This document shows positions 53,351 to 62,876 of a stretch of DNA of 64,000 nucleotides, piece after piece. A program made the position numbers and the translations under genes. Below the pieces are notes generated by a model, which saw only the letters and a list, made by a program, of their open reading frames with translations, did not search any database and had not been told where the DNA came from. The DNA lies in contig NZ_NIWU01000001.1 in NCBI RefSeq assembly GCF_002236105.1, forward strand, positions 1,736,001 through 1,800,000, read 5' to 3'. The first letter of the stretch is position 1. Each line of letters begins with the position of its first letter. The stretch is from Pseudomonas umsongensis (GTDB lineage: Bacteria; Pseudomonadota; Gammaproteobacteria; Pseudomonadales; Pseudomonadaceae).

Positions 53351-53366
53351 GGGACCTCATTCGCAA

Positions 53367-54308
53367 TCAGTGGAACGGATGCCGCGGGCTATCGATGGCC
53401 TTTACCCCGTGCCGACGCCATAACTGGCCATAACCCTGCATCAGGAACCCGCCGCTGCGCGCCAGCCATTGCTCGCGACGCGCGTGGTAAGCGCGGGGCA
53501 AGTCGTACCAGGCCAGCCCCGGCAAATCGTGATGCACCAGGTGCAGGTTGAGGTTCAGGAACAGCCAGCGCCACGGCCAGGCGGCCTCATTGATGACTGT
53601 CCTTTGCTCGGGCTCGGCATGGGGTCGGTGTTCATAGTAGGAGCGGATCATCGCAATCGATAGCGCCGGCACGCTGACCAGCAACAGGTAATGCCAGATC
53701 GGCAGCACACTGTAGCGGCCGATAAACAACAGCATCAGCAGGGTCACCGTGCCGTGGCTGAGCCACATCGACCAGGCCTGTCGCTCACCGGTCTTCAGGC
53801 GCTGCACCTCGTCCCAAGCCAACGCCAACAAGGCCAGCGGAGCCCCAAGGAGAAAACGACCCAACACGGTTTTGTTCAGCCAGTGCAGGCCTCGTTCGAA
53901 CAGTGAACTGCCCTGCCATTGCGCAGCGCTCAGGTAACGGCTTTCAGGATCGCGGCCAGGCAGGGTCAGGTCTTCGTCGCGGTGATGCAACAAATGGCTG
54001 TCGCGATACAGGGTGTAGGGGTACCAGACGGCGAACGGCGCGTAGCCGAGGATCTTGTTCAGCGCTGCCCAGCGGGTGGGATGGCCATGAAGCAATTCGT
54101 GCTGCACCGACAACCAGAGCACCAGTAACGGGATCAACAACAATGTGCTCCACCACAGGCCCAACCCACCACTGCCCAGTACGATGGCGAACCAGCCAGC
54201 GTACACGCCGAACAGCAGCAACCACGTCGGCCACTCGGTGCGAGCGGTCAGGCGTTGGCGCAAGGTTTCGATTTCTACACGGTGGGCGCTATCGAAGTAA
54301 TGGGGCAT
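53367..54308 (-). CDS. Fatty acid desaturase
   Basis: 313 residues, integral membrane. The three His boxes are HELLH near 67, HLLHH near 105 and HLVHH near 255, ligands of the di-iron site. Four membrane segments frame them. The ATG at 54308 begins the desaturase part; upstream codons contain the palindrome region and are not membrane-like. A role in membrane fluidity is likely; the exact fatty acid position is unknown. Confidence 0.88.
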   Translation of the reverse strand: MPHYFDSAHRVEIETLRQRLTARTEWPTWLLLFGVYAGWFAIVLGSGGLGLWWSTLLLIPLLVLWLSVQHELLHGHPTRWAALNKILGYAPFAVWYPYTLYRDSHLLHHRDEDLTLPGRDPESRYLSAAQWQGSSLFERGLHWLNKTVLGRFLLGAPLALLALAWDEVQRLKTGERQAWSMWLSHGTVTLLMLLFIGRYSVLPIWHYLLLVSVPALSIAMIRSYYEHRPHAEPEQRTVINEAAWPWRWLFLNLNLHLVHHDLPGLAWYDLPRAYHARREQWLARSGGFLMQGYGQLWRRHGVKAIDSPRHPFH

Positions 54309-54408
54309 GGCGTTGCTCAGATCGGGGACCAATCCCCTTCTGTGCAACGGCGTCGGGTTTTCTTGCAGATTATTTTGTTCGTAAGGAGCGATGGGCCAAC
54401 GTGCTTGT

Positions 54409-54435
54409 GATCGTTCCCACGCTGTGGGAACGATC
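54409..54435. repeat. GATCGTTCCCACGC palindrome
   Basis: Third copy of the dispersed palindrome (see 6852), just after the small minus-strand gene, where it may terminate transcription. Confidence 0.7.
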
Positions 54436-54447
54436 ACACACGGGCAA

Positions 54448-54645
54448 TCATGTGGCTTGCTGATTACGCGGCTTGCCTGGACGCGCCTTGTAGCCAGGCA
54501 GCGCCGCCGCAAAGGCCAGCGCCTCTTCGCGACTGGCAAATGAGCCAAGCCGGTCACCTTGGGTGCAGACCCGCCACGGGCCGTTGTTCACACTGAGTAC
54601 GTCGTAGCCGTTCATGTGCATCTTGTTCAACATCGGAACGCTCAT
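54448..54645 (-). CDS. Small protein, DUF2188-like
   Basis: 65 residues from the ATG at 54645, which has a strong GGAGGTGAC ribosome site. Sequence reads NGYDVLSVNNGPWRVCTQGD and REEALAFAAALPGYK, the pattern of short DUF2188-type proteins that mark a two-strand/one-helix fold. Soluble, function unknown. Confidence 0.7.
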   Translation of the reverse strand: MSVPMLNKMHMNGYDVLSVNNGPWRVCTQGDRLGSFASREEALAFAAALPGYKARPGKPRNQQAT

Positions 54646-54862
54646 AGTCACCTCCATCTTGGCAGTGATCACAGGGTTGACTTCCCTACCTTACACCCCC
54701 CTGCCGCGAAGATGCCGACCGGACGTCGAGTCAGCACACGGCAGTGCGATTGCACTTTTAGACACGCCTGCCGCTCAAAATATCCAGGAAACATGCAATG
54801 GGTTGCGGCCCAAATATTGCATTTTTGTTACTGTTTTATGACATTCCGGATTGAAAGAGCCC

Positions 54863-55225
54863 ATGAAAGTACGTGCAACCGTCATTTGCGAGCAGGACCG
54901 GCACATACTCCTGGTGCGCAAACCCAGGAGTCGCTGGATGTTGCCCGGGGGCAAAGTGGAGCGCGGCGAGACCGCGCAGGATGCCGCGGCGCGCGAATTG
55001 CTGGAGGAAACCGGGCTGGGTGCCGACGATATGCTGTACCTGATGGAACTGGAAACAGGCGGCACCCGTCACCATGTCTACGAAGCATCGTTGCCGAATC
55101 CGGACCAGGCACGGCCGCAAAACGAAATTTTCGATTGCCTCTGGTACCCGCTGAATGCGGTGCACAACCTGAACCCAAGCGACGCCACGCTGCGGATCAT
55201 CAAAGCGTTTCAACGTCGCCTGTAG
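54863..55225 (+). CDS. Nudix hydrolase
   Basis: 120 residues. The Nudix box is complete at about residues 33-55 ([20 protein letters not shown] then ETG), with the REUxEE metal-binding Glu residues present. The ATG at 54863 has a GAAAGAG ribosome site. Substrate unknown (ADP-ribose, (d)NTP or similar). It converges with benD, 10 bp apart. Confidence 0.88.
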   Translation: MKVRATVICEQDRHILLVRKPRSRWMLPGGKVERGETAQDAAARELLEETGLGADDMLYLMELETGGTRHHVYEASLPNPDQARPQNEIFDCLWYPLNAVHNLNPSDATLRIIKAFQRRL

Positions 55226-55235
55226 TTCACGCGCT

Positions 55236-56009
55236 TCAGCCTTGGTCGCCGCCGCCCACTGGCATGATCATGCCGGTGATGTAGGACGCTTCATCGCTGG
55301 CCAGGAACAGAATGGCTGCTGCCTGTTCATCCAGCGTGCCGTAGCGCTTCATCAAGCTGCTGTCGAGGGTCTGATCGACGATCTGTTGGTACCAGACCTT
55401 CTCTTGCTCACTCTGCTCGGCACTGTTACGCGGGATAACCCGTGGCGGGGCTTCGGTGCCGCCCGGCGCAGTGGCGTTGACTCGCACCCCGCGTCCAGCG
55501 GTTTCGAACGCCAGGCAGGCGGTCAGCGCATTCACCCCGCCCTTCGCTGCGCCGTAGGGCACACGGTTGACGCTGCGGGTGGCGATCGACGATACGTTGA
55601 CGATCGCGCCACTGCCCTGCTGCAACATGTACGGCAATGCCGCATGACAGCACCACAGGGTTGGAAACAGCGAACGGCGAACCTCGGCCTCGATCTGCGA
55701 CGCCTCGTAATGCTCGAATGGCTTGGCCCAGATGGTCCCGCCGACGTTATTGACCAGCACATCGAGTCGACCGAAACGCTCGACGGCGCTTTGCATGACC
55801 CGGTTGCATTCCTCATATTGCTCAAGGTCGGCGGTCAGGGCCAGGACCTGGCTGTCCTTCGCCAACTGCTGCTGAACCTCGAACACCAGCTCGGAGCGAT
55901 CGACCAGGATCAGCTTCGCGCCTTCAGCGGCCATGCGTTCGGCCACGCGCCGACCGATGCCCTGGGCGGCGCCGGTGATCAGCGCGACTTTTTCGTGGAA
56001 TCTGTTCAT
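55236..56009 (-). CDS. benD: cis-1,6-dihydroxycyclohexadiene carboxylate dehydrogenase
   Basis: 257 residues, SDR. Cofactor site ITGAAQGIGRRVAE at 10-24, VNNVGG near 85, active-site Ser near SSIATRS (about 140) and YGAAKGG near 153. It oxidises the benzoate cis-diol to catechol with loss of carbon dioxide, the last ben step. The start at 56009 follows GAGG at 8 bases. It ends the benABCD operon; no benK or benE transporter follows here. Confidence 0.92.
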   Translation of the reverse strand: MNRFHEKVALITGAAQGIGRRVAERMAAEGAKLILVDRSELVFEVQQQLAKDSQVLALTADLEQYEECNRVMQSAVERFGRLDVLVNNVGGTIWAKPFEHYEASQIEAEVRRSLFPTLWCCHAALPYMLQQGSGAIVNVSSIATRSVNRVPYGAAKGGVNALTACLAFETAGRGVRVNATAPGGTEAPPRVIPRNSAEQSEQEKVWYQQIVDQTLDSSLMKRYGTLDEQAAAILFLASDEASYITGMIMPVGGGDQG

Positions 56010-56020
56010 GGAGGGAAACC

Positions 56021-57034
56021 TCACGCCGCGCTGGCAGCGAATTTTTCGTAGTAGAAATTCGCTGGATTGATGCCTTGCTCGCCGATGTACTTGCTCACCG
56101 CTTCAACCATCGGCGGTGGGCCGCACAGGTACACGTCGACGTCGCCATCGTTCAAATGCCTGGGTTCGATGTGCTGGGTCACGTAGCCCTTGAGCGGGTG
56201 CTGGCTGTCGGGACTGGCCACGCAGGCGCTGTAGGTGAAGTTGGGGATGCGCGCGGCGAAGGCTTCCAGGCGATCGAGTTCCACCAGGTCGAAATCGTTG
56301 GTCACACCGTAGATCAGGTGCAACGGGTGTTCGCTGCCCTGCTCGGCGATCTTCTCCAGCATCGCGGTGAACGGCGCCAACCCGGTGCCGCCCGCCAGCA
56401 GCAACAAGGGTCGACGGATATCACGCAGGTAAAAACTGCCCAGGGGCCCTGCCAGGCTCATGCTGTCGCCAGCCTTGGCCATGCCGGTGAGGAAGCTGCT
56501 CATCAGGCCGCCAGGCACGTTGCGGATCAGGAAGCTGACTTCGCCGTCGCGCTGCAACGAGCTGAACGAATAGGCGCGGGTTTGCTCGCTGCCGGGAATG
56601 CCCAGGTTCACATACTGGCCTGGCAGGAACGCCAGTTTGCTCAAGGACTCGCCCTTGATCGACAACGCGATGGTGCTGTCGGACAACTGGCGCACCGCAC
56701 TGATGGTGGCGTCGTAGCTGGCCTGGCGGGTGCGGCAGACTTCCGAGGACGTCGGCACCCGCACCACGCAATCGCTCTTGGCGCGCATCTGGCAGGTCAG
56801 GACAAAGCCTTGCGCGGCCTCATCAGGGCTGAGGGCGTCTTCGATGTATTCCTCACCCAGATCGTAGCTGCCCGCCTCGGCAAAGCACTTGCAGGTGCCG
56901 CAGGCGCCGTCGCGGCAGTCCAGCGGGATATTGATGCCCTGGCGGTACGCGGCATCGGCCACGGTCTCGCCGGCGTTGGCGTCGATGAAACGAGTGACGC
57001 CGTCTTCGAAATTGAACGCAATGGAATGGGTCAT
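56021..57034 (-). CDS. benC: Benzoate 1,2-dioxygenase reductase
   Basis: 337 residues. An N-terminal plant-type [2Fe-2S] ferredoxin domain with CRDGACGTCKC and a further Cys in TCQMR near 78 is followed by FAD (RAYSFSS) and NAD (LLLAGGTGLAPFTAML) domains of the FNR type. It passes NADH electrons to BenAB. Gap to benB is 10 bp. Start at 57034 gives the known length for BenC. Confidence 0.94.
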   Translation of the reverse strand: MTHSIAFNFEDGVTRFIDANAGETVADAAYRQGINIPLDCRDGACGTCKCFAEAGSYDLGEEYIEDALSPDEAAQGFVLTCQMRAKSDCVVRVPTSSEVCRTRQASYDATISAVRQLSDSTIALSIKGESLSKLAFLPGQYVNLGIPGSEQTRAYSFSSLQRDGEVSFLIRNVPGGLMSSFLTGMAKAGDSMSLAGPLGSFYLRDIRRPLLLLAGGTGLAPFTAMLEKIAEQGSEHPLHLIYGVTNDFDLVELDRLEAFAARIPNFTYSACVASPDSQHPLKGYVTQHIEPRHLNDGDVDVYLCGPPPMVEAVSKYIGEQGINPANFYYEKFAASAA

Positions 57035-57044
57035 GACGGCTGCC

Positions 57045-57533
57045 TCACAAGTGGTAAACATCGATGACCTGACGAACGTAGTCGTTCTTCAGGATCACTT
57101 TCTTGGCCTTGATCAAGGGGTTTTCACCGCGCACATCAAGGGTGTAGAAACTGCTGCCGAAATAGCTGTCGACGGTCTTGTAGCGAAAGCTCAGGGTGTG
57201 CCAGTTGAAGCGCACCTTGCACATTCCGTCGGCTTGCTCGAGCAGTTCGATGTTGCTGATGTTGTGGGACGTGCGGGTGTCCGGCACGCTGGCGCTGGAG
57301 CGCTCGGTCTTGATGCGGAAGATGCGGTCTTCAAGGCCGGTGCGGTTGCCGTACCAGATCAGCGAGATTTCCCGCTGTGGGTCTTCGGTCAGCTCATCGT
57401 TGTCGTCCCAGGACGGCATCCAGTACGTCGCGTCGGGGGCGTACAGTTCCAGCCACTCATCCCACTGGCGGTCGTCGAGGTAGCGTGCTTCGCGGTAGAG
57501 GAAATCACGTACCGCTTCATAGGAAATGGTCAT
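57045..57533 (-). CDS. benB: Benzoate 1,2-dioxygenase, small (beta) subunit
   Basis: 162 residues, beta subunit of the Rieske dioxygenase; [22 protein letters not shown] near 22-43 is typical of the BenB/XylY group. The ATG overlaps the benA stop by 4 bp. Structural role, no cofactor. Confidence 0.94.
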   Translation of the reverse strand: MTISYEAVRDFLYREARYLDDRQWDEWLELYAPDATYWMPSWDDNDELTEDPQREISLIWYGNRTGLEDRIFRIKTERSSASVPDTRTSHNISNIELLEQADGMCKVRFNWHTLSFRYKTVDSYFGSSFYTLDVRGENPLIKAKKVILKNDYVRQVIDVYHL

Positions 57534-58894
57534 TGCACGTCCTCCACGGCGATCAGTTTCGACTGCTCGGCAGCCAGGGCCTTGAGCATGGTCTGCTGCC
57601 AGTACTTGTGTTGCAGCACGAACAGGCCTTCGTCTTCGGTACGCACGCCGCTGAGCAGCGGATGCAGGTCAATTTCCTTGGCCGCCTCGTCGGCACCTTC
57701 GATCCAGTGCTCGGCGCCACGGGACATGTCGTTCCAGGTGGTGACGCTGCCCTGGTAGCTGGTCTGGCAGGAACGGAACTCTTCCAGATCGTCCGGCGTG
57801 GCCATGCCGCTGACGTTGAAGAAGTCTTCGTACTGACGAATCCGGCTCGAACGCGCGTGGTCACTTTCGCCTTTGGGGGCGATGCAATAGATGGTGATTT
57901 CCGTGCGGTTGACCGAGATCGGCCGGGCGATACGGATCTGCGAGCTGAACTGGTCCATCAGGTACACGTTGGGGTACAGGCACAGGTTGCGCGAGTTCTC
58001 GATCATCCAGTCGGCGCGGGCCTTGCCGAAGTCCTGGGCGAGTTCGTCGCGACGTTCGTACAGTGGACGATCCTCGGGGTTGGCCCAGCGGGTCCAGAGC
58101 AACATGTGGCCCTTGTCGAAGGAATAGAAACCACCGCCCTGCTTGGCCCAGCTCCCGGCGCTCATGGTCGGGTTCTCGTCACCGGCCTCGCGCTGTTTGC
58201 GCTGGTTCTGGGTGGCGGCGTAGTTCCAGTGCACGGAGCTGACGTGGTAACCGTCGGCACCGTTTTCGGCGGTGAGTTTCCAGTTGCCTTCGTAGATATA
58301 GGTGGACGAACCGCGCAGCACTTCCAGGCCGTCGGTGGACTGGTCGACGATCATGTCGATGATCTTCGCCGACTCGCCCAGGTGCTCGACCAGCGGCACC
58401 ACATCGGCCTTGAGGCTGCCGAACAGGAAACCGCGATAGGACTCGAAGCGCGCGACTTTGGTCAGGTCATGGGAGCCTTCGCAGTTGAAGCTGCTCGGGT
58501 AGCCCGCGTTAGCCGGGTCCTTGACCTTGAGCAGCTTGCCGGAGTTGTTGAACGTCCAGCCGTGGAACGGGCAGGTGTAGGAGCTTTTGTTGCCGGACTT
58601 GTGCCGGCACAGAGTCGCGCCGCGATGACTGCAGGCGTTGATGAAGGCGTTGAGCACACCGTCCTTGTTGCGCGCGATGAAGATCGACTGGCGCCCCATG
58701 GTGGTGGTGTAGAAATCGTTGACGTTGGGGATCTGGCTTTCGTGCGCCAGATACAGCCAGTTGCCTTCGAAGATGTGTTCCATCTCCAGATCGAACAGGC
58801 GCGGATCGGTAAACATCTCGCGCTTGCAGCGATAGATACCCTGCTCTGGATCGTCTTCAAGCAGGGACTCAAGGTATTCAGGTCGCAGGGTCAT
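57530..58894 (-). CDS. benA: Benzoate 1,2-dioxygenase, large (alpha) subunit
   Basis: 454 residues. Rieske ligands C88-x-H90 and C108-x2-H111 (CPFHGW) precede the catalytic domain with [17 protein letters not shown] near 215, where the mononuclear iron His residues lie. A GGAGG ribosome site precedes the ATG at 58894. AACAATAACAAT at 58908-58919 (minus) next to it is a Crc/Hfq-like site. Two direct BenR/XylS-type sites lie 65 to 100 bp upstream. Confidence 0.95.
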   Translation of the reverse strand: MTLRPEYLESLLEDDPEQGIYRCKREMFTDPRLFDLEMEHIFEGNWLYLAHESQIPNVNDFYTTTMGRQSIFIARNKDGVLNAFINACSHRGATLCRHKSGNKSSYTCPFHGWTFNNSGKLLKVKDPANAGYPSSFNCEGSHDLTKVARFESYRGFLFGSLKADVVPLVEHLGESAKIIDMIVDQSTDGLEVLRGSSTYIYEGNWKLTAENGADGYHVSSVHWNYAATQNQRKQREAGDENPTMSAGSWAKQGGGFYSFDKGHMLLWTRWANPEDRPLYERRDELAQDFGKARADWMIENSRNLCLYPNVYLMDQFSSQIRIARPISVNRTEITIYCIAPKGESDHARSSRIRQYEDFFNVSGMATPDDLEEFRSCQTSYQGSVTTWNDMSRGAEHWIEGADEAAKEIDLHPLLSGVRTEDEGLFVLQHKYWQQTMLKALAAEQSKLIAVEDVQ

Positions 58895-58958
58895 GGCCGC
58901 CGCCTCCATTGTTATTGTTCAGGCAAGGCTCATGCTAGGACGGGGCAATGGGGGGGAC

Positions 58959-58994
58959 TATCCGCGGGGTGCAGACCTTTATCCGTTTTTTGCA
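58959..58994 (-). promoter_or_regulatory. BenR/XylS-type operator, two direct repeats
   Basis: On the minus strand TGCAAAAAACGGATA (58980-58994) and TGCACCCCGCGGATA (58959-58973), 6 bases apart, both match the known TGCA-N6-GGNTA sites of the XylS/BenR family. They end about 65 bp before benA. Confidence 0.85.
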
Positions 58995-59040
58995 GGGGGC
59001 TGGTGTTGTGTCAGCGCCACCAATGTTGACAGTACCGCCC

Positions 59041-59107
59041 TCTTCGCGAGCAGGCTCGCTCCCACAGGAACAACGCGATCCAATGTGGGAGCGAGCCTGC
59101 TCGCGAT
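59041..59107. repeat. REP inverted pair (CGCGAGCAGGCTCGC family, ends inward)
   Basis: Two short units in head-to-head orientation between benA and benR, the reverse of the arrangement at 36493. Confidence 0.75.
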
Positions 59108-59140
59108 GGCGTCAGGGCAGGCAACATCAATGTGTCGGGA

Positions 59141-60100
59141 TCAGTGGCGGCGCTTGAGGGTATCCGATGGCAGCTCGCCGAACTGCTTGCGGTAGCTGTC
59201 GGAGAAGCGTCCCAGGTGCAGGAAGCCGTAGTCCATCGCGACCTCGGTAACGTTGCGCACGTTGCAGGTCGGGTCGCGCAGGCAGGCATTGATGCGTTCC
59301 AGGCGTTTCTGGCGGATGTAGTTTTTTGGCGTGGTGCACGCGTTGCGTTCGAACAGGCCATACAACGAGCGCAGGCTCATGCTGGCATGGCGCGCCAGCT
59401 CTTCGCTGTCGATGTCCTGCTTGAGATTTTTGGCAATGTAGTCGGCAATCGCTTCGAACGAGGCAGCCTGGGAGCCGATTTCGAGGCGGCTGACGTTGGT
59501 CTTCATCAGGCTGAGCATCTTGCTGACGATGATTTGCGCGTAATGTTCTTGCACCCGGGGAATCTGCTCGGTGGCCTCGGCCTCCTGGCAAATCATCGCC
59601 AGCAGGTTGACGAAGCCTTCCAGCTCATTGAGCTGGTAACGGTTCTCGAGAAACCGCACGCCTTGGCCCGGATAGCGCCAGCGCTGCTCGTTGCAGACGG
59701 ACTCGAACAGGGACGTGGGAACCTTGAGGATGAATTTTTCGCAATCGTCAGAGTAGGTCAAATCGACCGGGTCGTCGGGATTGATCAGCAGCAACTCGCC
59801 GGGAGCAAAGTAGTGTTCCTGGCCATGGCCACGCCACAAGCAATTGCCGCGCAACAGCACTTGCAGGTGGTAGATGGTTTCCAGCGCGCCCGAAGTGACG
59901 CGAACGCTGCCGCCGTAGCTGATACGGCACAGGTCCAGGCTGGCGAATTTGCGGTGATTGAGACTGGCCAGGGGGTGCCCGGCACGAGGCATCAGGATGC
60001 AATGATTACCGACATGCTGATTGACATAACCTGACACCGCGTACGGGTCGGCTTGGTCGAATATGGTGCTGCGCTGACTCAGCAGTTGCGCTTGCATCAT
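59141..60100 (-). CDS. benR: AraC-family activator of benzoate genes
   Basis: 319 residues. A cupin-like effector domain (about 20-190) and a C-terminal double helix-turn-helix with EELARHASMSLRSLYGLFERNACTTPKNYIRQKRL (split) and VAMDYGFLHLGRFSDSYRKQFG (split), the XylS/BenR pattern. It activates benA in response to benzoate. AACAACAAC at 60113-60121 (minus) just upstream of its start is a clear Crc/Hfq-type site. Confidence 0.92.
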   Translation of the reverse strand: MMQAQLLSQRSTIFDQADPYAVSGYVNQHVGNHCILMPRAGHPLASLNHRKFASLDLCRISYGGSVRVTSGALETIYHLQVLLRGNCLWRGHGQEHYFAPGELLLINPDDPVDLTYSDDCEKFILKVPTSLFESVCNEQRWRYPGQGVRFLENRYQLNELEGFVNLLAMICQEAEATEQIPRVQEHYAQIIVSKMLSLMKTNVSRLEIGSQAASFEAIADYIAKNLKQDIDSEELARHASMSLRSLYGLFERNACTTPKNYIRQKRLERINACLRDPTCNVRNVTEVAMDYGFLHLGRFSDSYRKQFGELPSDTLKRRH

Positions 60101-60203
60101 CGGGTCACTCTCGTTGTTGTTATAGGGTGTATCTAGTCATTCTAGGGCAGTACTGGCAGCAGTGTGTCATTGGACTGACCTGTGGGCCGTTTCAAAATAT
60201 AAC

Positions 60204-60305
60204 CTGTAGGAGCGAGCATGCTCGCGATGGGCTTGAGGACGCCGCAGGGCATCAGGGCCCCAGCGTCATCGTCAGCGACCATCGCGAGCAAGCTCGCTCC
60301 TACAG
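60204..60305. repeat. REP inverted pair (GTAGGAGCGAGC family)
   Basis: Two inverted copies around a 50-bp spacer, just after the catA stop codon (60319). It separates the cat operon end from benR and could help end transcripts. Confidence 0.8.
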
Positions 60306-60318
60306 TGAATCAGGACAA

Positions 60319-61248
60319 TCAGTCCTCCAGTGCACGAACCCGCTCGTGGCGCTGCTGCTCTTCGGGCTGTGCCGACGACTGCAGGGTGAAATCGAATTCG
60401 ATTTCGGCAAAGCGACCGCTGACACCGTACTGCGCTGCACGCGCCTGGTCATCGCTGAAGGTGATCTTGGCGATCAGCTCGTCACGGGTGGCGTAGGCGA
60501 AGTCGTCGTGCAGGTATTTTTCGCCGTCCAGGTTGATCTGGGTGGTCAGGTGACGATGGTCCGGTGCGGAGATGAAGAAGTGCACGTGCGCCGGACGCTG
60601 GCCGTGACGGCCCAGTTGATCGAGCAGTTGCTGGGTCGGACCGTCCGGTGGGCAGCCGTAGCCCGACGGCACGATGCTGCGGAAACGGTAGCGGCCTTCG
60701 GCGTCAGTGACGATGCGGCGACGCAGGTTGAATTCCGACTGTGAAGCATCGAAGTACGAGTAGGTGCCGCCAGTGTTGGCGTGCCACACATCAACAATGG
60801 CGCCAGCCAGGGGTTCGCCAGCGGTGTTGAACACCCGGCCTTGCATGAACAGGGTCACACCCGGATCGACGCCGTCATCCAGACGCGCTTCGCCTTGCGA
60901 AAGCGGTGCACCGGCGACGTACAGCGGGCCTTCGATGGTGCGTGGCGTGCCACCGGATTTACCGGCCTGCTCGTCTTCGGCGTCCATCAGCAGGTCGAGG
61001 TAGTGCTCCAGGCCCAGGCCAGCCACCACCAGTCCGGCTTCCTGGCGCGCGCCCAGCACGTTGAGGTAGTTGACCGCTTTCCAGAACTCTTCCGGGGTCA
61101 CGGCGAGATCTTCGATGATGTTCACCGAATCGCGCAGGATGCGGTAGATCAGGGCTTTGGTCCGTGGATCGCCGGCATCGTTGTGCAGGCCGCTGGCCTC
61201 TTCGAGAAATTTCTGGACTTCGGCAGTGTGGGAAATCTTGACGTTCAT
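60319..61248 (-). CDS. catA: Catechol 1,2-dioxygenase
   Basis: 309 residues, intradiol dioxygenase. Iron(III) ligands: Tyr near 163 (TYSYFD), Y197 (SGYGCP), H221 and H223 (RPAHVHF). It opens catechol from benzoate and indole-acetate to cis,cis-muconate. Part of the catBCA operon; 54 bp after catC. Confidence 0.95.
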   Translation of the reverse strand: MNVKISHTAEVQKFLEEASGLHNDAGDPRTKALIYRILRDSVNIIEDLAVTPEEFWKAVNYLNVLGARQEAGLVVAGLGLEHYLDLLMDAEDEQAGKSGGTPRTIEGPLYVAGAPLSQGEARLDDGVDPGVTLFMQGRVFNTAGEPLAGAIVDVWHANTGGTYSYFDASQSEFNLRRRIVTDAEGRYRFRSIVPSGYGCPPDGPTQQLLDQLGRHGQRPAHVHFFISAPDHRHLTTQINLDGEKYLHDDFAYATRDELIAKITFSDDQARAAQYGVSGRFAEIEFDFTLQSSAQPEEQQRHERVRALED

Positions 61249-61302
61249 TTTACAGGTTCCTCATCTTGTAATTATTGGCATGGCGAGCTGAACGGGCTAG
61301 GT

Positions 61303-61593
61303 TCAGCGGTCATCCTCGCGAATTGACGAAGGATGCCGGCACATCGCGGTGACTTCGATCGCCATGTACGGATACAGCGGCAGTTGCATGAGCAAATCGT
61401 GCAGTTCCTGGACGCTGTCGACATCGAACACGCTGTAGTTGGCGTAAAGCCCGGCGATGCGCCACAGGTGACGCCACTTGCCTTGGTCCTGCAGGCGCTG
61501 GGCCAGGGCTTTTTCGTCGGCCTTGAGCTGCGCGGCGCGTTCGGGGTTCATGTCGACCGGCAAATTCACGGTCATCTTTACGTGGAACAGCAT
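61303..61593 (-). CDS. catC: Muconolactone delta-isomerase
   Basis: 96 residues, the standard size. MLFHVKMTVNLPVDM start and YANYSVFDVDSVQELHDLL segment match the family. It converts muconolactone to 3-oxoadipate enol-lactone. 10 bp after catB. Confidence 0.95.
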   Translation of the reverse strand: MLFHVKMTVNLPVDMNPERAAQLKADEKALAQRLQDQGKWRHLWRIAGLYANYSVFDVDSVQELHDLLMQLPLYPYMAIEVTAMCRHPSSIREDDR

Positions 61594-61603
61594 AATGCTC
61601 TCC

Positions 61604-62749
61604 TCAGGCTTGATGAATGGTGGATGTCTTGTCGCGGCGGAAAAACGCCAGGCGTTCTTCGTCCAGGTTCAGGCCCAGACCCGGGGTCTTGGGCACATGC
61701 AGCTCGAAATCGCGATAAACCAGCGGTTCGCTGAGAATGTCTTCGGTCAGCAGCAGCGGGCCGAACAGCTCGGTGTCCCACGCCAGTTTGTTCAGGGTGA
61801 CAAAGGCTTGGGCCGAAGCCATGGTGCCAATTCCGCCTTCGAGCATGGTGCCGCCGTACAGGGCGATACCGGCCGCTTCGGCAATGGACGCGGTGCGCAG
61901 CACGGCGCGCGGGCCACCATTCTTGGCGATCTTCAGGGCAAACACCGAGGCTGCGCCTTCGCGGGCCAGGTTGAACGCGTCTTCCACGCACTCGATGGAC
62001 TCGTCGGCCATGATTGGCGCCGGGCTCATGGCATTCAGGCGGGTCATGCCAGCGCGGTTGTTGCGCGAAATCGGCTGTTCGATCAGGTCGATGCCATTGG
62101 TGCCGAGGATGCGGCAGGCACGCAACGCGACGGCTTCGTCCCACGCCTGATTGACGTCGACCCGCACGCTGGCGCGATCGCCGAGGGCTTTCTTGATCGC
62201 AATCACGTGGGCCAGGTCGCGATTGACCTCGCCAGCACCGATTTTCAGCTTGAAGATGCGGTGGCGGCGCAGGTCGAGCATTTTTTCCGCTTCGGCGATG
62301 TCCTTTTCGGTGTCGCCGCTGGCCAGGGTCCAGGCCACGGGCAGCGAGTCACGCACGCGGCCGCCCAGCAACTCGCTGACCGGCAGGCCAAGGCGCTTGC
62401 CCTGGGCGTCGAGCAGTGCGGTTTCGATACCGGACTTGGCGAAGGTATTGCCACGGATACTGCGCTCCAGGCGCAACATCGCGGCATTGACATTGCCGCT
62501 GTCCTGGCCGATCAACAGCGGGGCGAAATGCTTGTCGATGTTGGTCTTGATGCTGTCAGGGCTTTCGTTGCCATAGGCCAGGCCACCGATGGTGGTAGCT
62601 TCGCCGATGCCTTCGATGCCATCGGCGCAGCGCACGCGAATGACCACCAGGGTCTGGTTCTGCATGGTGTGCATCGCCAGCTTGTGCGGGCGGATGGTCG
62701 GCAGATCGACGATGATCGTCTCGATCGATTCAATGGCTGTAGCAAGCAT
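61604..62749 (-). CDS. catB: Muconate cycloisomerase
   Basis: 381 residues, enolase superfamily. The catalytic Lys pair lies in KLKIGAG near 170, metal ligands follow in RVDVNQAW (Asp), LIEQP (Glu) and ADES (Asp). The ATG at 62749 is chosen because the upstream codons overlap the catR promoter region. First gene of catBCA; CatR and cis,cis-muconate should control it. Confidence 0.93.
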   Translation of the reverse strand: MLATAIESIETIIVDLPTIRPHKLAMHTMQNQTLVVIRVRCADGIEGIGEATTIGGLAYGNESPDSIKTNIDKHFAPLLIGQDSGNVNAAMLRLERSIRGNTFAKSGIETALLDAQGKRLGLPVSELLGGRVRDSLPVAWTLASGDTEKDIAEAEKMLDLRRHRIFKLKIGAGEVNRDLAHVIAIKKALGDRASVRVDVNQAWDEAVALRACRILGTNGIDLIEQPISRNNRAGMTRLNAMSPAPIMADESIECVEDAFNLAREGAASVFALKIAKNGGPRAVLRTASIAEAAGIALYGGTMLEGGIGTMASAQAFVTLNKLAWDTELFGPLLLTEDILSEPLVYRDFELHVPKTPGLGLNLDEERLAFFRRDKTSTIHQA

Positions 62750-62835
62750 TTCGATACCCGTCAGGTTCTTGAAGTTCTGGAGCTGATTCTCATACGGCTT
62801 TTTCCGGGCGGCCAATATAGAATTGGTCTGGCTTG

Positions 62836-62850
62836 ATACCCTGAAGGTAT
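62836..62850. promoter_or_regulatory. LysR-type T-N11-A site in the catB-catR region
   Basis: ATACC and GGTAT are separated by 5 bases, giving the T-N11-A pattern, 26 bases before catR and 87 bases before catB. Suitable for CatR. Confidence 0.6.
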
Positions 62851-62876
62851 ACAAGCGCTCGACATCCGGAGGCTCC

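Noticed and set aside
57377..59029. 550-codon plus-strand frame opposite benA and benB
   Set aside because: Antisense to well-supported ben genes, no ribosome site or protein family pattern.
61478..62836. 452-codon plus-strand frame opposite catB
   Set aside because: Shadow of the muconate cycloisomerase gene.
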